58,884 bases of DNA from Bacteroidaceae bacterium (GCA_017534705.1 JAFXVU010000098.1:1-58884), one strand, 5' to 3'; shown: positions 43,705-52,875, counted from the first letter of the stretch. Numbers and translations are program-made. Notes: a model not told the origin generated them from the sequence alone.

Positions 43705-44208
43705 TTACCAGTTGGCAACGGTTGCGTTGAATATTTGATCGACGATATCGTCAATCATCTCATCCACGAGAGCCTCCTGAACAGTGACGAGTTGTTGTGA
43801 AGAGTCGTAGACAGTTGTAGCGGAGAATCGCTGCTCGAAGTCCTCCTTATGTTCGGAGTTGTTGACAAAACGGACATTGACCGTCATCTTGAGTTGTGTC
43901 TGTGCAGAGAATCCATCGGCAGCAACCGACTTGTTGGTCTGTGAATACTCCACAATCTCTCCACTGAGTTGCAGGTCTCCGTTTTTCTTCAGCACCCTGA
44001 GTTTTGTTTTGTGCGAGTAGGCGTCGGTGAGGTCGTTGTAGAACATCGCCTCCATAGGAGCCCAGACGTAGGCTGAACGAATGGGAAACGACTCAATGGA
44101 GATGGACTTCACTTTGTCGTAGTTGATGGACGACCCATTGAAGCTATAGGATACGGAGCAAGCCGTCAAGACCATCGCAAACAAGGTGTATATAAGCGTT
44201 TTCTTCAT
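43705..44208 (-). CDS. lptE: LPS-assembly lipoprotein LptE
   Basis: 167 residues. Signal sequence with lipobox 'VLTAC' (Cys about 17). The mature part begins 'SVSYSFNGSSINYDKVKSISIESFPI', which is the Bacteroidetes LptE pattern, and has 'FNDLTDAYSHKTKLRVL'-like helix and a C-terminal 'LVDEMIDDIVDQIFNATVANW'. LptE plugs the LptD barrel that inserts LPS in the outer membrane; LptD is not in this window. It follows the sigma-54 activator by 66 bases. Confidence 0.88.
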   Translation of the reverse strand: MKKTLIYTLFAMVLTACSVSYSFNGSSINYDKVKSISIESFPIRSAYVWAPMEAMFYNDLTDAYSHKTKLRVLKKNGDLQLSGEIVEYSQTNKSVAADGFSAQTQLKMTVNVRFVNNSEHKEDFEQRFSATTVYDSSQQLVTVQEALVDEMIDDIVDQIFNATVANW

Positions 44209-44247
44209 TTTATACTATATTTTTCGTAATGATGCCTTTCCCTGTTT

Positions 44248-44274
44248 TCGTTATAACTATGGAAAATATAACGA
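44248..44274. repeat. Dyad (tcgttata / tataacga) just after the sigma-54 activator stop
   Basis: An 8-bp perfect inverted repeat with an 11-nt centre abuts the activator stop codon at 44275. Related to the CGTTATAACG pair at 56365-56391. Confidence 0.5.
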
Positions 44275-45543
44275 TTAGATTTCGATTCCATATTCCTTGA
44301 TTTTACGGTATAGCGTGCGTTCGCTGATGTCGAGTTGCTCAGCCGCTTTCCTCCGTTTGCCATGGCAACGTTCAAGGGCCTGGATGATTTGTCGCTTCTC
44401 CGATTCCCTCATCGACAGGGGTGTCTCTTCCACCACTTCGGCATTGTCGATATCAATGCGGTGGTCGTTGGGGCGTGAGTTGGTGATGATGCTGTATTTA
44501 ACGTCGTCTTGAGGTGCGTCGTGCACTCTGATAGTGGTGGGGTATCCTTGGTCAAAGAAATTGCCTCCCGAATGCCCAGCCTCAGCCCTGAGTTTCTCAG
44601 TACTTGCACTTTGGCTTTTCGACTCATTAAACATCTGTTTCAGCGCTGCTACATCTTTTCTGAGGTCGAAGAGCAACTGGTATATAATTCCCCTTTCGTT
44701 CTCATAGGTATGTGAGCCGCTTGGATTGGCGAGAACCAGCCCACCTTGTTGTTCGTCGGGTGTGATGTACTGCAAGAGAATGTCGCGTGTGATTACGCGT
44801 TCCTGTGTGATGATGGAAATCTGTTCGGTGAGGTTCTTGAGTTGTCGAATATTCCCAGGCCAGGAATACTGCATGAGCAGTTGCTTGGCATCGTCGGTGA
44901 GTCTGATAGCAGGCATACCGTACTTCTGCGAGATATCGGCAGCGAACTTTCTGAAGAGCAACACAACATCTTCTCCCCTCTCCCTGAGAGGTGGCATGAT
45001 GATAGGTATGGTGTTGAGACGATAAAAGAGGTCTTCGCGGAAGCGCCTTTCCTTAATGGCGTTGTGCAGATTGACGTTGGTGGCCGCAACAATCCTCACG
45101 TCTGTTTTTCTTACCTGACTGGAACCCACGCGTATGTACTCACCCGTTTCCAGCACACGGAGCAATCGCGCCTGGGTGGCAAGAGGAAGTTCGCCCACCT
45201 CATCAAGAAAGAGTGTTCCTCCATTAGCAGTACCGAAATAACCTTCTCTTTCACCCATCGCCCCTGTGAATGCTCCCTTCTCATGACCGAAAAGTTCTGA
45301 GTCGATGGTGCCTTCCGGAATGCTTCCACAGTTGATTGCAAAGAAATTCTTATGTTTTCTTGAGCTGTTGTCGTGTATGATTTTGGGTATAATTTCCTTA
45401 CCTACTCCGCTCTCACCGAAGATGAGTACAGACAGGTCGGTTGGTGCTACCTGTATGGCTACATCAAGTGCACGGTCAAGCTCGGGTGCCCGCCCGATAA
45501 CTCCATAGCGATTTTTTATGTTTTGAAGATCCGAAGTGTTCAT
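44275..45543 (-). CDS. Sigma-54-dependent transcriptional activator without receiver domain
   Basis: 422 residues. An AAA+ domain starts almost at the N-terminus: Walker A 'GESGVGKEIIPKII' (about 44), sigma-54 contact loop 'GAFTGA' (about 94), Walker B 'GGTLFLDEVGELP' (about 109-121), sensor 'RIVAATN', and 'LMQYSWPGNIRQLKN'. The C-terminus has a Fis-type HTH ('KRRKAAEQLDISERTLYRKIKEYGI', about 396-420). There is no receiver, GAF or PAS domain, so regulation must come from expression level or partner proteins. A variable linker (about 265-360) separates AAA+ and HTH. This gene heads the lptE-TPR-secG unit, a common Bacteroidetes arrangement. Confidence 0.93.
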   Translation of the reverse strand: MNTSDLQNIKNRYGVIGRAPELDRALDVAIQVAPTDLSVLIFGESGVGKEIIPKIIHDNSSRKHKNFFAINCGSIPEGTIDSELFGHEKGAFTGAMGEREGYFGTANGGTLFLDEVGELPLATQARLLRVLETGEYIRVGSSQVRKTDVRIVAATNVNLHNAIKERRFREDLFYRLNTIPIIMPPLRERGEDVVLLFRKFAADISQKYGMPAIRLTDDAKQLLMQYSWPGNIRQLKNLTEQISIITQERVITRDILLQYITPDEQQGGLVLANPSGSHTYENERGIIYQLLFDLRKDVAALKQMFNESKSQSASTEKLRAEAGHSGGNFFDQGYPTTIRVHDAPQDDVKYSIITNSRPNDHRIDIDNAEVVEETPLSMRESEKRQIIQALERCHGKRRKAAEQLDISERTLYRKIKEYGIEI

Positions 45544-45559
45544 AAGCCTAAATTTCTGA

Positions 45560-45567
45560 CAAATTTA
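45560..45567 (-). promoter_or_regulatory. -7 promoter element for the sigma-54 activator operon
   Basis: The minus strand reads TAAATTTG, 17 bases before the start codon; the leader would be very short. Confidence 0.5.
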
Positions 45568-45683
45568 CAGACTTTTATTGATAAGAAAGTAATTTTTGTC
45601 AGTATTTTAACAAAAAAAATGTTTTGTAGATGATAATTGATGATTCTGTCCCGAAAAACCGATGGAAAAGCGATGAAAAGTCA

Positions 45684-45691
45684 TATATTTG
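45684..45691 (+). promoter_or_regulatory. -7 promoter element for the trmN6-like gene
   Basis: TATATTTG followed by C, 25 bases before ATG 45716. Confidence 0.55.
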
Positions 45692-45715
45692 CGTTGAATA
45701 TCAAAAGCGAGATTG

Positions 45716-46450
45716 ATGGCGTCAGAAAAATTCACATTCAAGCAGTTTGAAGTCTGGCACGACAAATGCGGGATGAAAGTAGGTTTCGACGGAGTGTTGC
45801 TTGGCGCTTGGGCGGACACCAGTGGCTGCCATACGATGATTGACATCGGTACAGGCACGGGGTTGATTGCCTTGATAGCCGCTCAACGCAATCCAGAACT
45901 ACATATCACCGCCATTGACATCATGCCTAACGCTGTGGAACAAGCACGAGAGAATGTGCTTCGTTCACCATTTGCCAGCAGGATAGATGTGATGGAAGGC
46001 GACTTCCTCGACATGGACACCGCCGACAAGGGCGAACATCCTTCCCTACTCTTCGACGCCATCATCAGCAATCCACCTTTTTATGCCGCTGATGTGCATT
46101 CCCCTTCGGCTGAACGTGACACAGCGCGCCATTCATCGTCACTGCCGCTCAGCAAATTAGTAGCGCATGCTTCGAGAATGCTGGCACCGACAGGTTGCAT
46201 CAGCCTAATACTCCCCTTCACTGTGGCAACCGAAGCCATCGGTCTGGCCTACATGAACGGTTTGCAATTAAGCAGAAGAACTGACGTATACAACAATGCG
46301 CATAGTGCGCCTAAGCGCTCGTTATTGGAATTTCGGAAAATCGATTTAGTATGCCCATGCGTTAAAGACCGGCTTTTCATCCGTGGCGACGACAACGAAT
46401 ACACAGATTGCTACCGCAGTCTGACTGAAGACCTATATATAAAATTATAA
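45716..46450 (+). CDS. trmN6: tRNA1(Val) (adenine-37-N6)-methyltransferase TrmN6-like
   Basis: 244 residues from ATG 45716 (a TTG three bases upstream is less likely). The Rossmann methyltransferase fold shows 'KCGMKVGFDGVLLGAW' (about 18-33), SAM loop 'IDIGTGTGLIALIAAQR' (about 44-60), acidic 'ITAIDIM' and catalytic 'IISNPPFYAAD' (about 118-128), the NPPF motif of N6-adenine methyltransferases. TrmN6 modifies A37 of tRNA1(Val). It uses its own promoter and ends next to CTAG array D. Confidence 0.92.
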   Translation: MASEKFTFKQFEVWHDKCGMKVGFDGVLLGAWADTSGCHTMIDIGTGTGLIALIAAQRNPELHITAIDIMPNAVEQARENVLRSPFASRIDVMEGDFLDMDTADKGEHPSLLFDAIISNPPFYAADVHSPSAERDTARHSSSLPLSKLVAHASRMLAPTGCISLILPFTVATEAIGLAYMNGLQLSRRTDVYNNAHSAPKRSLLEFRKIDLVCPCVKDRLFIRGDDNEYTDCYRSLTEDLYIKL

Positions 46451-46473
46451 GAGTCAAGGAATTGCTGGAATTG

Positions 46474-46556
46474 CTAGGATTCTCTAGGATTTTCTAGATA
46501 TTCTAGATATTCTAGATATTCTAGACTTTCTAGATTCTCTAGATTCTCCAGGATTC
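46474..46556. repeat. CTAG-core tandem array D, 8 copies plus degenerate ends
   Basis: CTAG at 46474, 46484, 46494, 46503, 46512, 46521, 46530 and 46539, period 9-10, then a degenerate ctccagg unit. It fills the gap between the convergent trmN6-like and cupin genes and grades into the 3' codons of the cupin gene. Confidence 0.95.
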
Positions 46557-46557
46557 T

Positions 46558-47007
46558 TTAAGGCTCTTGGGATTGTTGGGGAGTACCTTGTTTTTTGGCC
46601 ATGAAATCTTCGTAGCAATGGACGTATCCTTTGACATTGTAGTGCTGGGATGCAGCGACGAGCAAGATGCAGTCGCTGGAGAAATGGTGAAGGTCGCACC
46701 AGACATTAGCGGGGATAAGAATGCCAAGTTCAGGGCAGTCGAGGTGTACCAACGCCTCATGTATTCCATCGGTGACCCTTATGTCGCATGAACCTTGAAC
46801 AGGAAAAATGACCTCAGCACACGTACTATGGGCATGTCCACCACGGCTCTTGCCTTCTGGTACATGGGTAATCCAAAACACCCGTTCGATATGGAAAGGG
46901 ATGTCATTGTTGCCCTCGGCGAAGAATAATTGTCCTCTGTCGTCGGTCCACCGGTTGGATTTCACCATCCTGCAACCCACAATGTCGTTGATATTGTTGT
47001 CAGTCAT
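46558..47007 (-). CDS. FdtA/WxcM-type sugar ketoisomerase-like cupin
   Basis: 149 residues. A single cupin domain of the FdtA/QdtA/WxcM family: 'RGQLFFAEG', 'RVFWITHVPEGKSRGGHAHSTCAEVIFPVQGSCDI' with the family's 'RGGHAHS/C' metal-site histidines, and 'LGILIPANVWCDLHHFS'. FdtA-type enzymes interconvert dTDP-keto sugars for deoxyamino sugars in O-antigens; related proteins bind or transfer. The partner dTDP-glucose genes (rmlA/B) are not here. The C-terminal 'QGTPQQSQEP' looks encoded by the adjacent repeat array. It has its own divergent promoter. Confidence 0.85.
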   Translation of the reverse strand: MTDNNINDIVGCRMVKSNRWTDDRGQLFFAEGNNDIPFHIERVFWITHVPEGKSRGGHAHSTCAEVIFPVQGSCDIRVTDGIHEALVHLDCPELGILIPANVWCDLHHFSSDCILLVAASQHYNVKGYVHCYEDFMAKKQGTPQQSQEP

Positions 47008-47096
47008 TTTTATTACTTATTTGAAGAATAATTGCACAGGGTTAGAAAAGCCCCGGCAAGGTTCTGAAGGTAGTCGGAGATTTGATAAATACACTG

Positions 47097-47104
47097 CAAA
47101 ATTA
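47097..47104 (-). promoter_or_regulatory. -7 promoter element for the cupin gene
   Basis: The minus strand reads TAATTTTG followed by C, 90 bases before the start codon. Confidence 0.55.
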
Positions 47105-47129
47105 CACAAAAGAAGAAAAAAGAGTGTAA

Positions 47130-47137
47130 TAATTTTG
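47130..47137 (+). promoter_or_regulatory. -7 promoter element for the zinc metallopeptidase gene
   Basis: TAATTTTG, 71 bases before ATG 47208; divergent from the cupin promoter with only 25 bases between the two boxes. Confidence 0.5.
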
Positions 47138-47207
47138 ATTTATCATACTTTTTTATTTTTTTTGCATGATAAAACCGACCATTAACTAACAAAAAACATA
47201 TCAAACT

Positions 47208-48074
47208 ATGAGATTAGACGGACGTAGAGAAAGTTCCAACGTGGACGACCGCCGCCGTGCCGGTGGGATGAAGACAGCCGGTGGGCTAGGTATCGGAGCC
47301 ATTGTAGTGGCTTTGCTTCTATCATTTTTGATGAAAAAGAATCCTCTGGAGCTGATTAGCACGATGGGCTTGGGAGAGCAACAAGTCACAGAGCAGACTT
47401 CCGAACGTGAATTCACTGCTGAAGAACAGGCATTCGCCACGTTCTCCAAGCAAGTGCTCGCTGGTACAGAGGATGTCTGGACAGAGGTGTTCAAGGCAAA
47501 TGGCCTAACCTATACCCCACCAACGATGGTGCTTTTCACGGGAGGTGTGCAGACAGGTTGTGGTGGTGCCACCTCACAGGTAGGCCCCTTCTACTGCTCT
47601 GCCGACCAGTGCCTGTACATTGACTTGTCGTTCTTCACCCAAATGAAGAATGAGATGGGTGCAGGTGGCGACTTCGCCTATGCTTACGTGATTGCCCATG
47701 AGGTAGGTCACCACGTGCAGAACCTGTTGGGCACTCTTGGCAAAGCCCACAACCAGATGTCGCAGCTCAGTCAGGAGAAAGCCAACAAAATCAGTGTCCG
47801 CATTGAGTTACAGGCCGACTTCTACGCAGGTGTTTGGGCATACCACGACAACAAGATGTTCGGTTCGATTGAGGACGGCGACATCGAGGAAGCGCTCAAC
47901 TGTGCCTCTAAGATTGGCGATGACTACCTGCAGAAGCAGGCTCGCGGCTATGTGCAGCCTGAGAGTTTCACTCACGGTACCGCCAAGCAGCGCGAACGTT
48001 GGCTCAAACTGGGTTTGAGTACCGGCGACCTTCGCCGCGGCGACACCTTCAGCATCAGCGAGAGCCAGCTGTAA
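47208..48074 (+). CDS. YpfJ-family neutral zinc metallopeptidase
   Basis: 288 residues. One N-terminal transmembrane segment (about 25-45) after a basic leader 'MRLDGRRESSNVDDRRR', typical of YpfJ. The domain contains the zinc motif 'HEVGHHVQ' (His164, Glu165, His168) and downstream 'ELQADFYAGVWA' with the third ligand. Also 'GGVQTGCGGATSQVGPFYC' and 'YIDLSFF'. Substrate unknown; members are membrane-anchored with the catalytic domain outside the cytoplasm or in the periplasm. It ends with 'GDTFSISES' and a strong terminator. Confidence 0.93.
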   Translation: MRLDGRRESSNVDDRRRAGGMKTAGGLGIGAIVVALLLSFLMKKNPLELISTMGLGEQQVTEQTSEREFTAEEQAFATFSKQVLAGTEDVWTEVFKANGLTYTPPTMVLFTGGVQTGCGGATSQVGPFYCSADQCLYIDLSFFTQMKNEMGAGGDFAYAYVIAHEVGHHVQNLLGTLGKAHNQMSQLSQEKANKISVRIELQADFYAGVWAYHDNKMFGSIEDGDIEEALNCASKIGDDYLQKQARGYVQPESFTHGTAKQRERWLKLGLSTGDLRRGDTFSISESQL

Positions 48075-48100
48075 CATGCTGAAAGACATTTTAATGACAC

Positions 48101-48134
48101 TGAGCGCCGTCTTGGGAATCCAAGGCGGCGCTCA
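48101..48134 (+). terminator. Terminator after the YpfJ-like gene
   Basis: A 15-bp stem with one G-T pair (48101-48115 with 48120-48134) and GAAT loop, followed by a modest T-rich stretch. Confidence 0.8.
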
Positions 48135-48198
48135 TCTATTTGTTTAGGAGAACCCAGAATATAAGAAAAACCGTGAAATCCAGAAAGCCCCGCTTCAT

Positions 48199-49068
48199 CT
48201 ACGCGAAGCAACGAACAGTGTAGATATAAACCATAGCAGCGGGGAAAGCCATCAACGAGCTGTCGAAACGATCGAGCATGCCACCATGGCCAGGCAAGAT
48301 GTTCCCAGAGTCCTTGATGCCAAGACGCCTTTTGATCATCGACTCCACGAGGTCGCCCCAAGTGCCGAAAATCACAACTACGATGGCTAATCCAGCCCAT
48401 CCAAGATGGTTGAGTAATGGACTCGTCTCACTGAAATTATGAGCATTCAAGGCGATGAGCTGTGAAGCTATAATGGCGAAGATGGCGCCTCCAATAGACC
48501 CTTCCCAACTCTTCTTGGGCGAGATGCTTGGGAAGAGTTTGGTTTTGCCAATTTTCGACCCCACAATGTATGCACCAGAATCGCTGAGCCAAATAAAGAT
48601 GAACACAGAGAGTGTAAAAATCGGTGTATAATAGACAAGGTAGGTATGGTTCTCGTATGACTTAAAGAAAGAGAGAATGCAAATGGTAGAGAAAGGAAGG
48701 GCGATATATAACTGGGCCATGAGTGCAAAAGCCCAGTTGAGTAGCGACTTCTCGTAACGCAAATACAACTCACTGATAGGCAGGTAAATGATAGACAAGA
48801 CGTATGGGATGAAGACTTCAGCTCCTGCTATCTCGCGGTTGAAGGCGAAGACAGCGGCAAAGAGGTAGACCCCAGCCACAGTGGTGATAAGTCGGTTGAC
48901 CTGCAGGTTGAGGTTCTGATTGATGATGGTGGTGAATTCCCAAATGGTCATCCCTGTAATCACAGCGAAGAGGATGGCGAAAGTCATCCAGTTCCAAAGA
49001 ATGCCTCCGATCAGCACCAGGACAAAAATCAACCCAGTGAGTGTTCTGACTACGAAATTGCTTTTCAT
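48199..49068 (-). CDS. cdsA: Phosphatidate cytidylyltransferase CdsA
   Basis: 289 residues with about seven to eight hydrophobic segments. It makes CDP-diacylglycerol from phosphatidate and CTP in the inner membrane. The CDS signature is clear: 'IWLSDSGAYIVGSKIGKTKLFPSISPKKSWEGSIGG' then 'VVIFGTWGDLVESMIKRRLGIKDSGNILPGHGGMLDRFDSS' (about 236-276). It is the last gene of the rsfS-ftsH-cdsA unit, 56 bases from ftsH. Confidence 0.96.
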   Translation of the reverse strand: MKSNFVVRTLTGLIFVLVLIGGILWNWMTFAILFAVITGMTIWEFTTIINQNLNLQVNRLITTVAGVYLFAAVFAFNREIAGAEVFIPYVLSIIYLPISELYLRYEKSLLNWAFALMAQLYIALPFSTICILSFFKSYENHTYLVYYTPIFTLSVFIFIWLSDSGAYIVGSKIGKTKLFPSISPKKSWEGSIGGAIFAIIASQLIALNAHNFSETSPLLNHLGWAGLAIVVVIFGTWGDLVESMIKRRLGIKDSGNILPGHGGMLDRFDSSLMAFPAAMVYIYTVRCFA

Positions 49069-49124
49069 TCTTTTATTCTTTTTGAGGTTTTATTGTGCCA
49101 GAGATTCCAGATTGTCAGTAATCT

Positions 49125-51245
49125 CTATGCTTTGTCGTTTGTGTCTTGCTGTTGTTCAGCAGCTTGACGGGCCTTTTCCACGACAGCGTCGATAGCCTTT
49201 TGGCGTATGATATCAGCATTCGTATCGCTGGTAGAGGTCTCATTCTCGCTATTGCTGTCGTCATCGCTTTTCTGTTGTTCTTCATTTTTGCTTGCGGCAT
49301 TGGCAGCCATCAGTTCATCAGTTCGCGAAGTCCAAGGCCGTTTGCCGAAGATATTCTCCACATCCTCTGCGAAGATGACCTCCCGGTCCATCAATATCTG
49401 TGCCAGTTGACGATGTCCTTCCTTATGTTCTGCGATGACCTTCTTGGCCCTTTCGTACTCAATAGCAATGAGTTTCTTCACCTCCTCGTCAATGAGCTCA
49501 GCAGTATGCTCGCTATAAGGTTTTTGGAACTGGTACTCCTGGTTGTTGTAGTAGCAGAGATTAGGCAGTTTCTCTCCCATACCCGCGTAAGCTATCATTC
49601 CGTAGGCCCGTTTGGTGACAGTCTCGAGGTCATTGATAGCGCCAGTGGAGATATGTCCCAGACACAGTTCCTCTGCAGCCCTTCCCCCAAGTGTAGCGCA
49701 GATTTCATCGAGTAGTTGCTCCTTGGTGGTGATTTGCCTTTCCTCAGGCATATACCAGGCAGCTCCGAGCGCTTGTCCTCGCGGAACGATGGTCACTTTC
49801 ACCAGCGGGTTGGCATATTGGAGGAACCACGACACAGTGGCGTGTCCTGCTTCATGCAAAGCAATGGTTCTCTTCTCATCGTCAGTCATCACCTTGTTCT
49901 TCTTCTCCAGGCCACCGATGATACGGTCAACGGCATCGAGGAAGTCTTGTTTGCAGACCCATTCGTTGCCGTGACGTGCGGCGATAAGAGCAGCCTCGTT
50001 GCACACATTGGCGATGTCGGCTCCTGAGAATCCAGGAGTCTGTCGAGCAAGCATATCCACATCTACACTCTCATCGATTTTCACGGGCTGAAGATGCACA
50101 TGGAAGATTTCCTTTCGCTCGTTCACATCTGGCAAATCGACATGTATCTGACGGTCGAAACGTCCAGCTCGGAGGAGAGCCTTGTCGAGGATGTCAGCCC
50201 TGTTTGTGGCAGCCAGAATGATGACACCGCTGTTGGTGCCAAAACCGTCCATTTCGGTAAGCAACTGGTTGAGTGTATTCTCTCGCTCATCGTTTCCGCT
50301 CATGTTCAGCGACTTGCTGCGTGCACGTCCAATGGCGTCAATCTCATCGATGAATATGATGCACGGTGCCTTGTCCTTAGCTTGTTGGAAAAGGTCACGT
50401 ACACGCGATGCGCCCACGCCGACGAACATCTCCACAAAGTCGGAACCTGACATGCTGAAGAAAGGCACATTGGCTTCACCTGCCACAGCCTTGGCCAATA
50501 GGGTCTTACCAGTTCCCGGAGGGCCAACGAGCAAAGCGCCTTTGGGAATCTTACCGCCCAGTTTGGTGTATTTTTCAGGGTTCATGAGGAAATCGACGAT
50601 CTCACGTACCTCTTGCTTGGCTTCCTCTTGTCCGGCCACATCCTTGAAAGTCACCTTCATGGTGTTTTTTCCGTCCTTGTCGAAGAGTTTGGCCTTTGAT
50701 TTACCGACGCTAAAGATGCCGCCGCCCATGCCGCCACCAGCCCTTCGCATAATAAGAATCCAAAAGACGATGATGAGCACCAAGGGGCCAAGTTGCCAGA
50801 GGAGTGTGACAAACCAATCGTCGTCGTGGTCATAAACCACCTCCCCATCGAACTTGCCTTCTTCAGTTTTCTTGTCGAGGAATGCCTCAAGGTTTTCCAT
50901 GGAGCCGAACTCCACCTTCACTGTGGGATTCTTGCCCACACGGTCCTTCCCCTTTCCGAAGACGTCCCTGACATGCTGTTCCTTGACGTACATCTGAAGG
51001 GTAAGGTTCTTCTTGTCAACGACGACCTTGCTGGCATATCCTTTGTCGATATATGTTTTGAACTTGGTGTAGTCGGTCTCTCCGACATTGTTGTCCGACA
51101 TGCCGTTTTGAGAGAAGATGAAATACATCAACCCAATGCCAATGACGATGTAAAGCCACGAGAAGTTGAACCTTGGCGTGGGGTTGTTTCTGTTGCCACG
51201 TCCGTTGTCAATGGGTTGTTGGTTATTGTTGTCTTGATTGTCCAT
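49125..51245 (-). CDS. ftsH: ATP-dependent zinc metalloprotease FtsH
   Basis: 706 residues. Order: cytoplasmic N-terminus, first transmembrane helix (about 29-46), periplasmic segment, second helix (about 144-163), AAA+ ATPase with '[13 protein letters not shown]' (about 241), '[21 protein letters not shown]' and Walker B '[13 protein letters not shown]', and the M41 protease with zinc motif 'HEAGHATVS' (His464, Glu465, His468). The C-terminal tail is Ser/Asn/Glu-rich, then Gln-rich. FtsH degrades membrane and regulatory proteins, including LPS synthesis control in some bacteria. Preceded by rsfS (35-base gap) on the same strand. Confidence 0.98.
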   Translation of the reverse strand: MDNQDNNNQQPIDNGRGNRNNPTPRFNFSWLYIVIGIGLMYFIFSQNGMSDNNVGETDYTKFKTYIDKGYASKVVVDKKNLTLQMYVKEQHVRDVFGKGKDRVGKNPTVKVEFGSMENLEAFLDKKTEEGKFDGEVVYDHDDDWFVTLLWQLGPLVLIIVFWILIMRRAGGGMGGGIFSVGKSKAKLFDKDGKNTMKVTFKDVAGQEEAKQEVREIVDFLMNPEKYTKLGGKIPKGALLVGPPGTGKTLLAKAVAGEANVPFFSMSGSDFVEMFVGVGASRVRDLFQQAKDKAPCIIFIDEIDAIGRARSKSLNMSGNDERENTLNQLLTEMDGFGTNSGVIILAATNRADILDKALLRAGRFDRQIHVDLPDVNERKEIFHVHLQPVKIDESVDVDMLARQTPGFSGADIANVCNEAALIAARHGNEWVCKQDFLDAVDRIIGGLEKKNKVMTDDEKRTIALHEAGHATVSWFLQYANPLVKVTIVPRGQALGAAWYMPEERQITTKEQLLDEICATLGGRAAEELCLGHISTGAINDLETVTKRAYGMIAYAGMGEKLPNLCYYNNQEYQFQKPYSEHTAELIDEEVKKLIAIEYERAKKVIAEHKEGHRQLAQILMDREVIFAEDVENIFGKRPWTSRTDELMAANAASKNEEQQKSDDDSNSENETSTSDTNADIIRQKAIDAVVEKARQAAEQQQDTNDKA

Positions 51246-51280
51246 AAGTAATGATTGGGAATAAATTGTTTAATCGTCTG

Positions 51281-51640
51281 TCACCATTCATCAGGTATTT
51301 CAGTTCTTCGGGCATCCTCCCAAAAGTGGTCGAGGTCGTAGAATTCCCTCGTATCGGGGAGGAAGATATGCGCCATGACATCACCATAGTCGATGACAAC
51401 CCAGAAGCTGTTGTTCACACCTTCCTTGCCGATAGGTTTGATAGACCATTGTTGATTGACTTTGTCTTCAATGGCATCAGCGATGGCAGAGACTTGTGTC
51501 GGTGTATTTCCTTCACACACAACTAGATAACTACAAATAGTATCACCAATGGAGGTGAGGTCAGACTTGACGATTCGCTTGCCCTTCTTGTCTTGGACAG
51601 CGCTGATAATTGTATTGACCAGTATTTCTGATTCGTTCAT
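51281..51640 (-). CDS. rsfS: Ribosomal silencing factor RsfS
   Basis: 119 residues, normal length. Landmarks: 'GDTICSYLVVCEGNTPTQVSAIADAIED' (about 32-59), 'VNNSFWVVIDYGDVMAHIFLPDTREFYDLDHFW', with the conserved 'DYGDV..H.F..REFYDL' stretch. RsfS binds ribosomal protein uL14 and blocks subunit joining in starvation. It heads the rsfS-ftsH-cdsA unit and has a -7 box 39 bases upstream. Confidence 0.96.
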   Translation of the reverse strand: MNESEILVNTIISAVQDKKGKRIVKSDLTSIGDTICSYLVVCEGNTPTQVSAIADAIEDKVNQQWSIKPIGKEGVNNSFWVVIDYGDVMAHIFLPDTREFYDLDHFWEDARRTEIPDEW

Positions 51641-51678
51641 AAAAAAGAATTAGTTCGCGTTCGTATGATTACAACATA

Positions 51679-51686
51679 CAAAATTA
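51679..51686 (-). promoter_or_regulatory. -7 promoter element for rsfS-ftsH-cdsA
   Basis: The minus strand reads TAATTTTG, 39 bases before the rsfS start codon. Confidence 0.6.
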
Positions 51687-51816
51687 ATTAATTTATTAGA
51701 CATAGAAGGAATAATCGGCACAGTTTTAGTTTTTTTTGTGAATTCAAAGGTGTCAATCCACCATAGTACACCACCCCATACATGTTGACACAAAAAGGTT
51801 ATGGTTGGACTGTCGT

Positions 51817-52875
51817 TCACTTCTTAGAACGAATGGATTTCTGGTATTCAATCAATAGTTTCAAGGAATAGAGCCTTGGGAAAGAGTCGTACAACAGATA
51901 AGAAATCTTTTTCCACAAGGAGATGTGCCTATTGGTCACAAACTCCTTGAATGTTTTCTTCGCAAGTTCTTCAAGCACATGCTGCGCATACCTATATTCG
52001 TCGCTGTTCTTCGTGTACTTTTGCTTGGTCAGGTATCTGGCATGCAGCAACCTGTAATGCAAATACGTCAAATTCAGTGAACGAGCGTAAGTGTTTTCCT
52101 TTTGCAGAAGTTGCTGGATAAGAAAAAAGGGATAAGCCCTGTCCACATACCTTTTGCCCACCGCGTCAAGTGCAGACATCAACGACCCTTCACGCCGTCT
52201 ATATCCATACAACTTGGCACCTGTGTATTTGATTAGACGACAATGATTGGTAATCACTTCGGTGTTGAACACATTGTCCTCACAGATTATGCTCCTAAAC
52301 TTGATGTCGCCAATCAAGGACCTCGGGTACAACTTTCCCCATACTGTAAAAGGATAATTGATGATACGAGGAAGAAGGTACATACTTTTCAGGAAAGTGG
52401 TATTATCGTAGGTCTCGACACTGATTGCATCCTCGTTGAACTCCACATGGACGCCATCTTGGAATTCCAGTGCGTTGCAACAAGAGACACAGTCATCATC
52501 CTTGGAATGAATAGAGAGAAGAATTTCTATCATCTCCGGACTTACCACATCATCTCCATCCACAAACATCAGATACTGTCCATGGCTTGCATCGATACCT
52601 ATATTTCTGGCGTTCGACACACCAGCATTCTCCAAATGTATAACAGAGAAACGGGAATCCCTCCTCGCGTAATCGTCAGAGATACGACCGCAGTCATCAG
52701 TCGAACCGTCATCTAAAAGTATCACCTCAAAATTCCGATAGGTCTGATGGACTATTGAATCCAGACAATCACGAAGATATCGTTCTACATTATAAACTGG
52801 TATAATAACGCTGATTAATGTATCTTCAGTCATCTTAAGCATCCTATTCATCAAGTTCAAAGAATCTCCGCCCAT
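51817..52875 (-). CDS. Glycosyltransferase family 2 (GT-A), 352 aa
   Basis: A typical GT2 N-terminal domain: 'ISVIIPVYNVERYLRDCLDSI' then 'FEVILLDDGSTDDCG', 'NAGVSNARNIGIDAS', and metal-binding 'FVDGDD'. 352 residues if started at 52875; Met at residue 15 (52833) gives the usual GT2 start 'MTEDTLISVIIPVYNVE' and is the more likely start. The C-terminal half (about 200-350) is basic with no membrane helix. It probably adds a sugar during LPS O-chain or capsule synthesis in the cytoplasm; donor unknown. Divergent from another GT2 across 200 bases. Confidence 0.9.
   Translation of the reverse strand: MGGDSLNLMNRMLKMTEDTLISVIIPVYNVERYLRDCLDSIVHQTYRNFEVILLDDGSTDDCGRISDDYARRDSRFSVIHLENAGVSNARNIGIDASHGQYLMFVDGDDVVSPEMIEILLSIHSKDDDCVSCCNALEFQDGVHVEFNEDAISVETYDNTTFLKSMYLLPRIINYPFTVWGKLYPRSLIGDIKFRSIICEDNVFNTEVITNHCRLIKYTGAKLYGYRRREGSLMSALDAVGKRYVDRAYPFFLIQQLLQKENTYARSLNLTYLHYRLLHARYLTKQKYTKNSDEYRYAQHVLEELAKKTFKEFVTNRHISLWKKISYLLYDSFPRLYSLKLLIEYQKSIRSKK

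Noticed and set aside
46484..46699. Minus-strand frame with 'SRISRISRI' tripeptide repeats
   Set aside because: It is produced by CTAG array D read in one frame and overlaps the cupin gene.
51727..51745. CGGCAC-N5-TAGT as a sigma-54 promoter upstream of rsfS
   Set aside because: Two mismatches at key positions and a better -7 promoter exists next to rsfS.
51749..51791. Inverted repeat gtgtcaa/ttgacac downstream of the GT2 gene
   Set aside because: Seven base pairs with a loop of almost 30 bases; too weak to call as terminator or operator.
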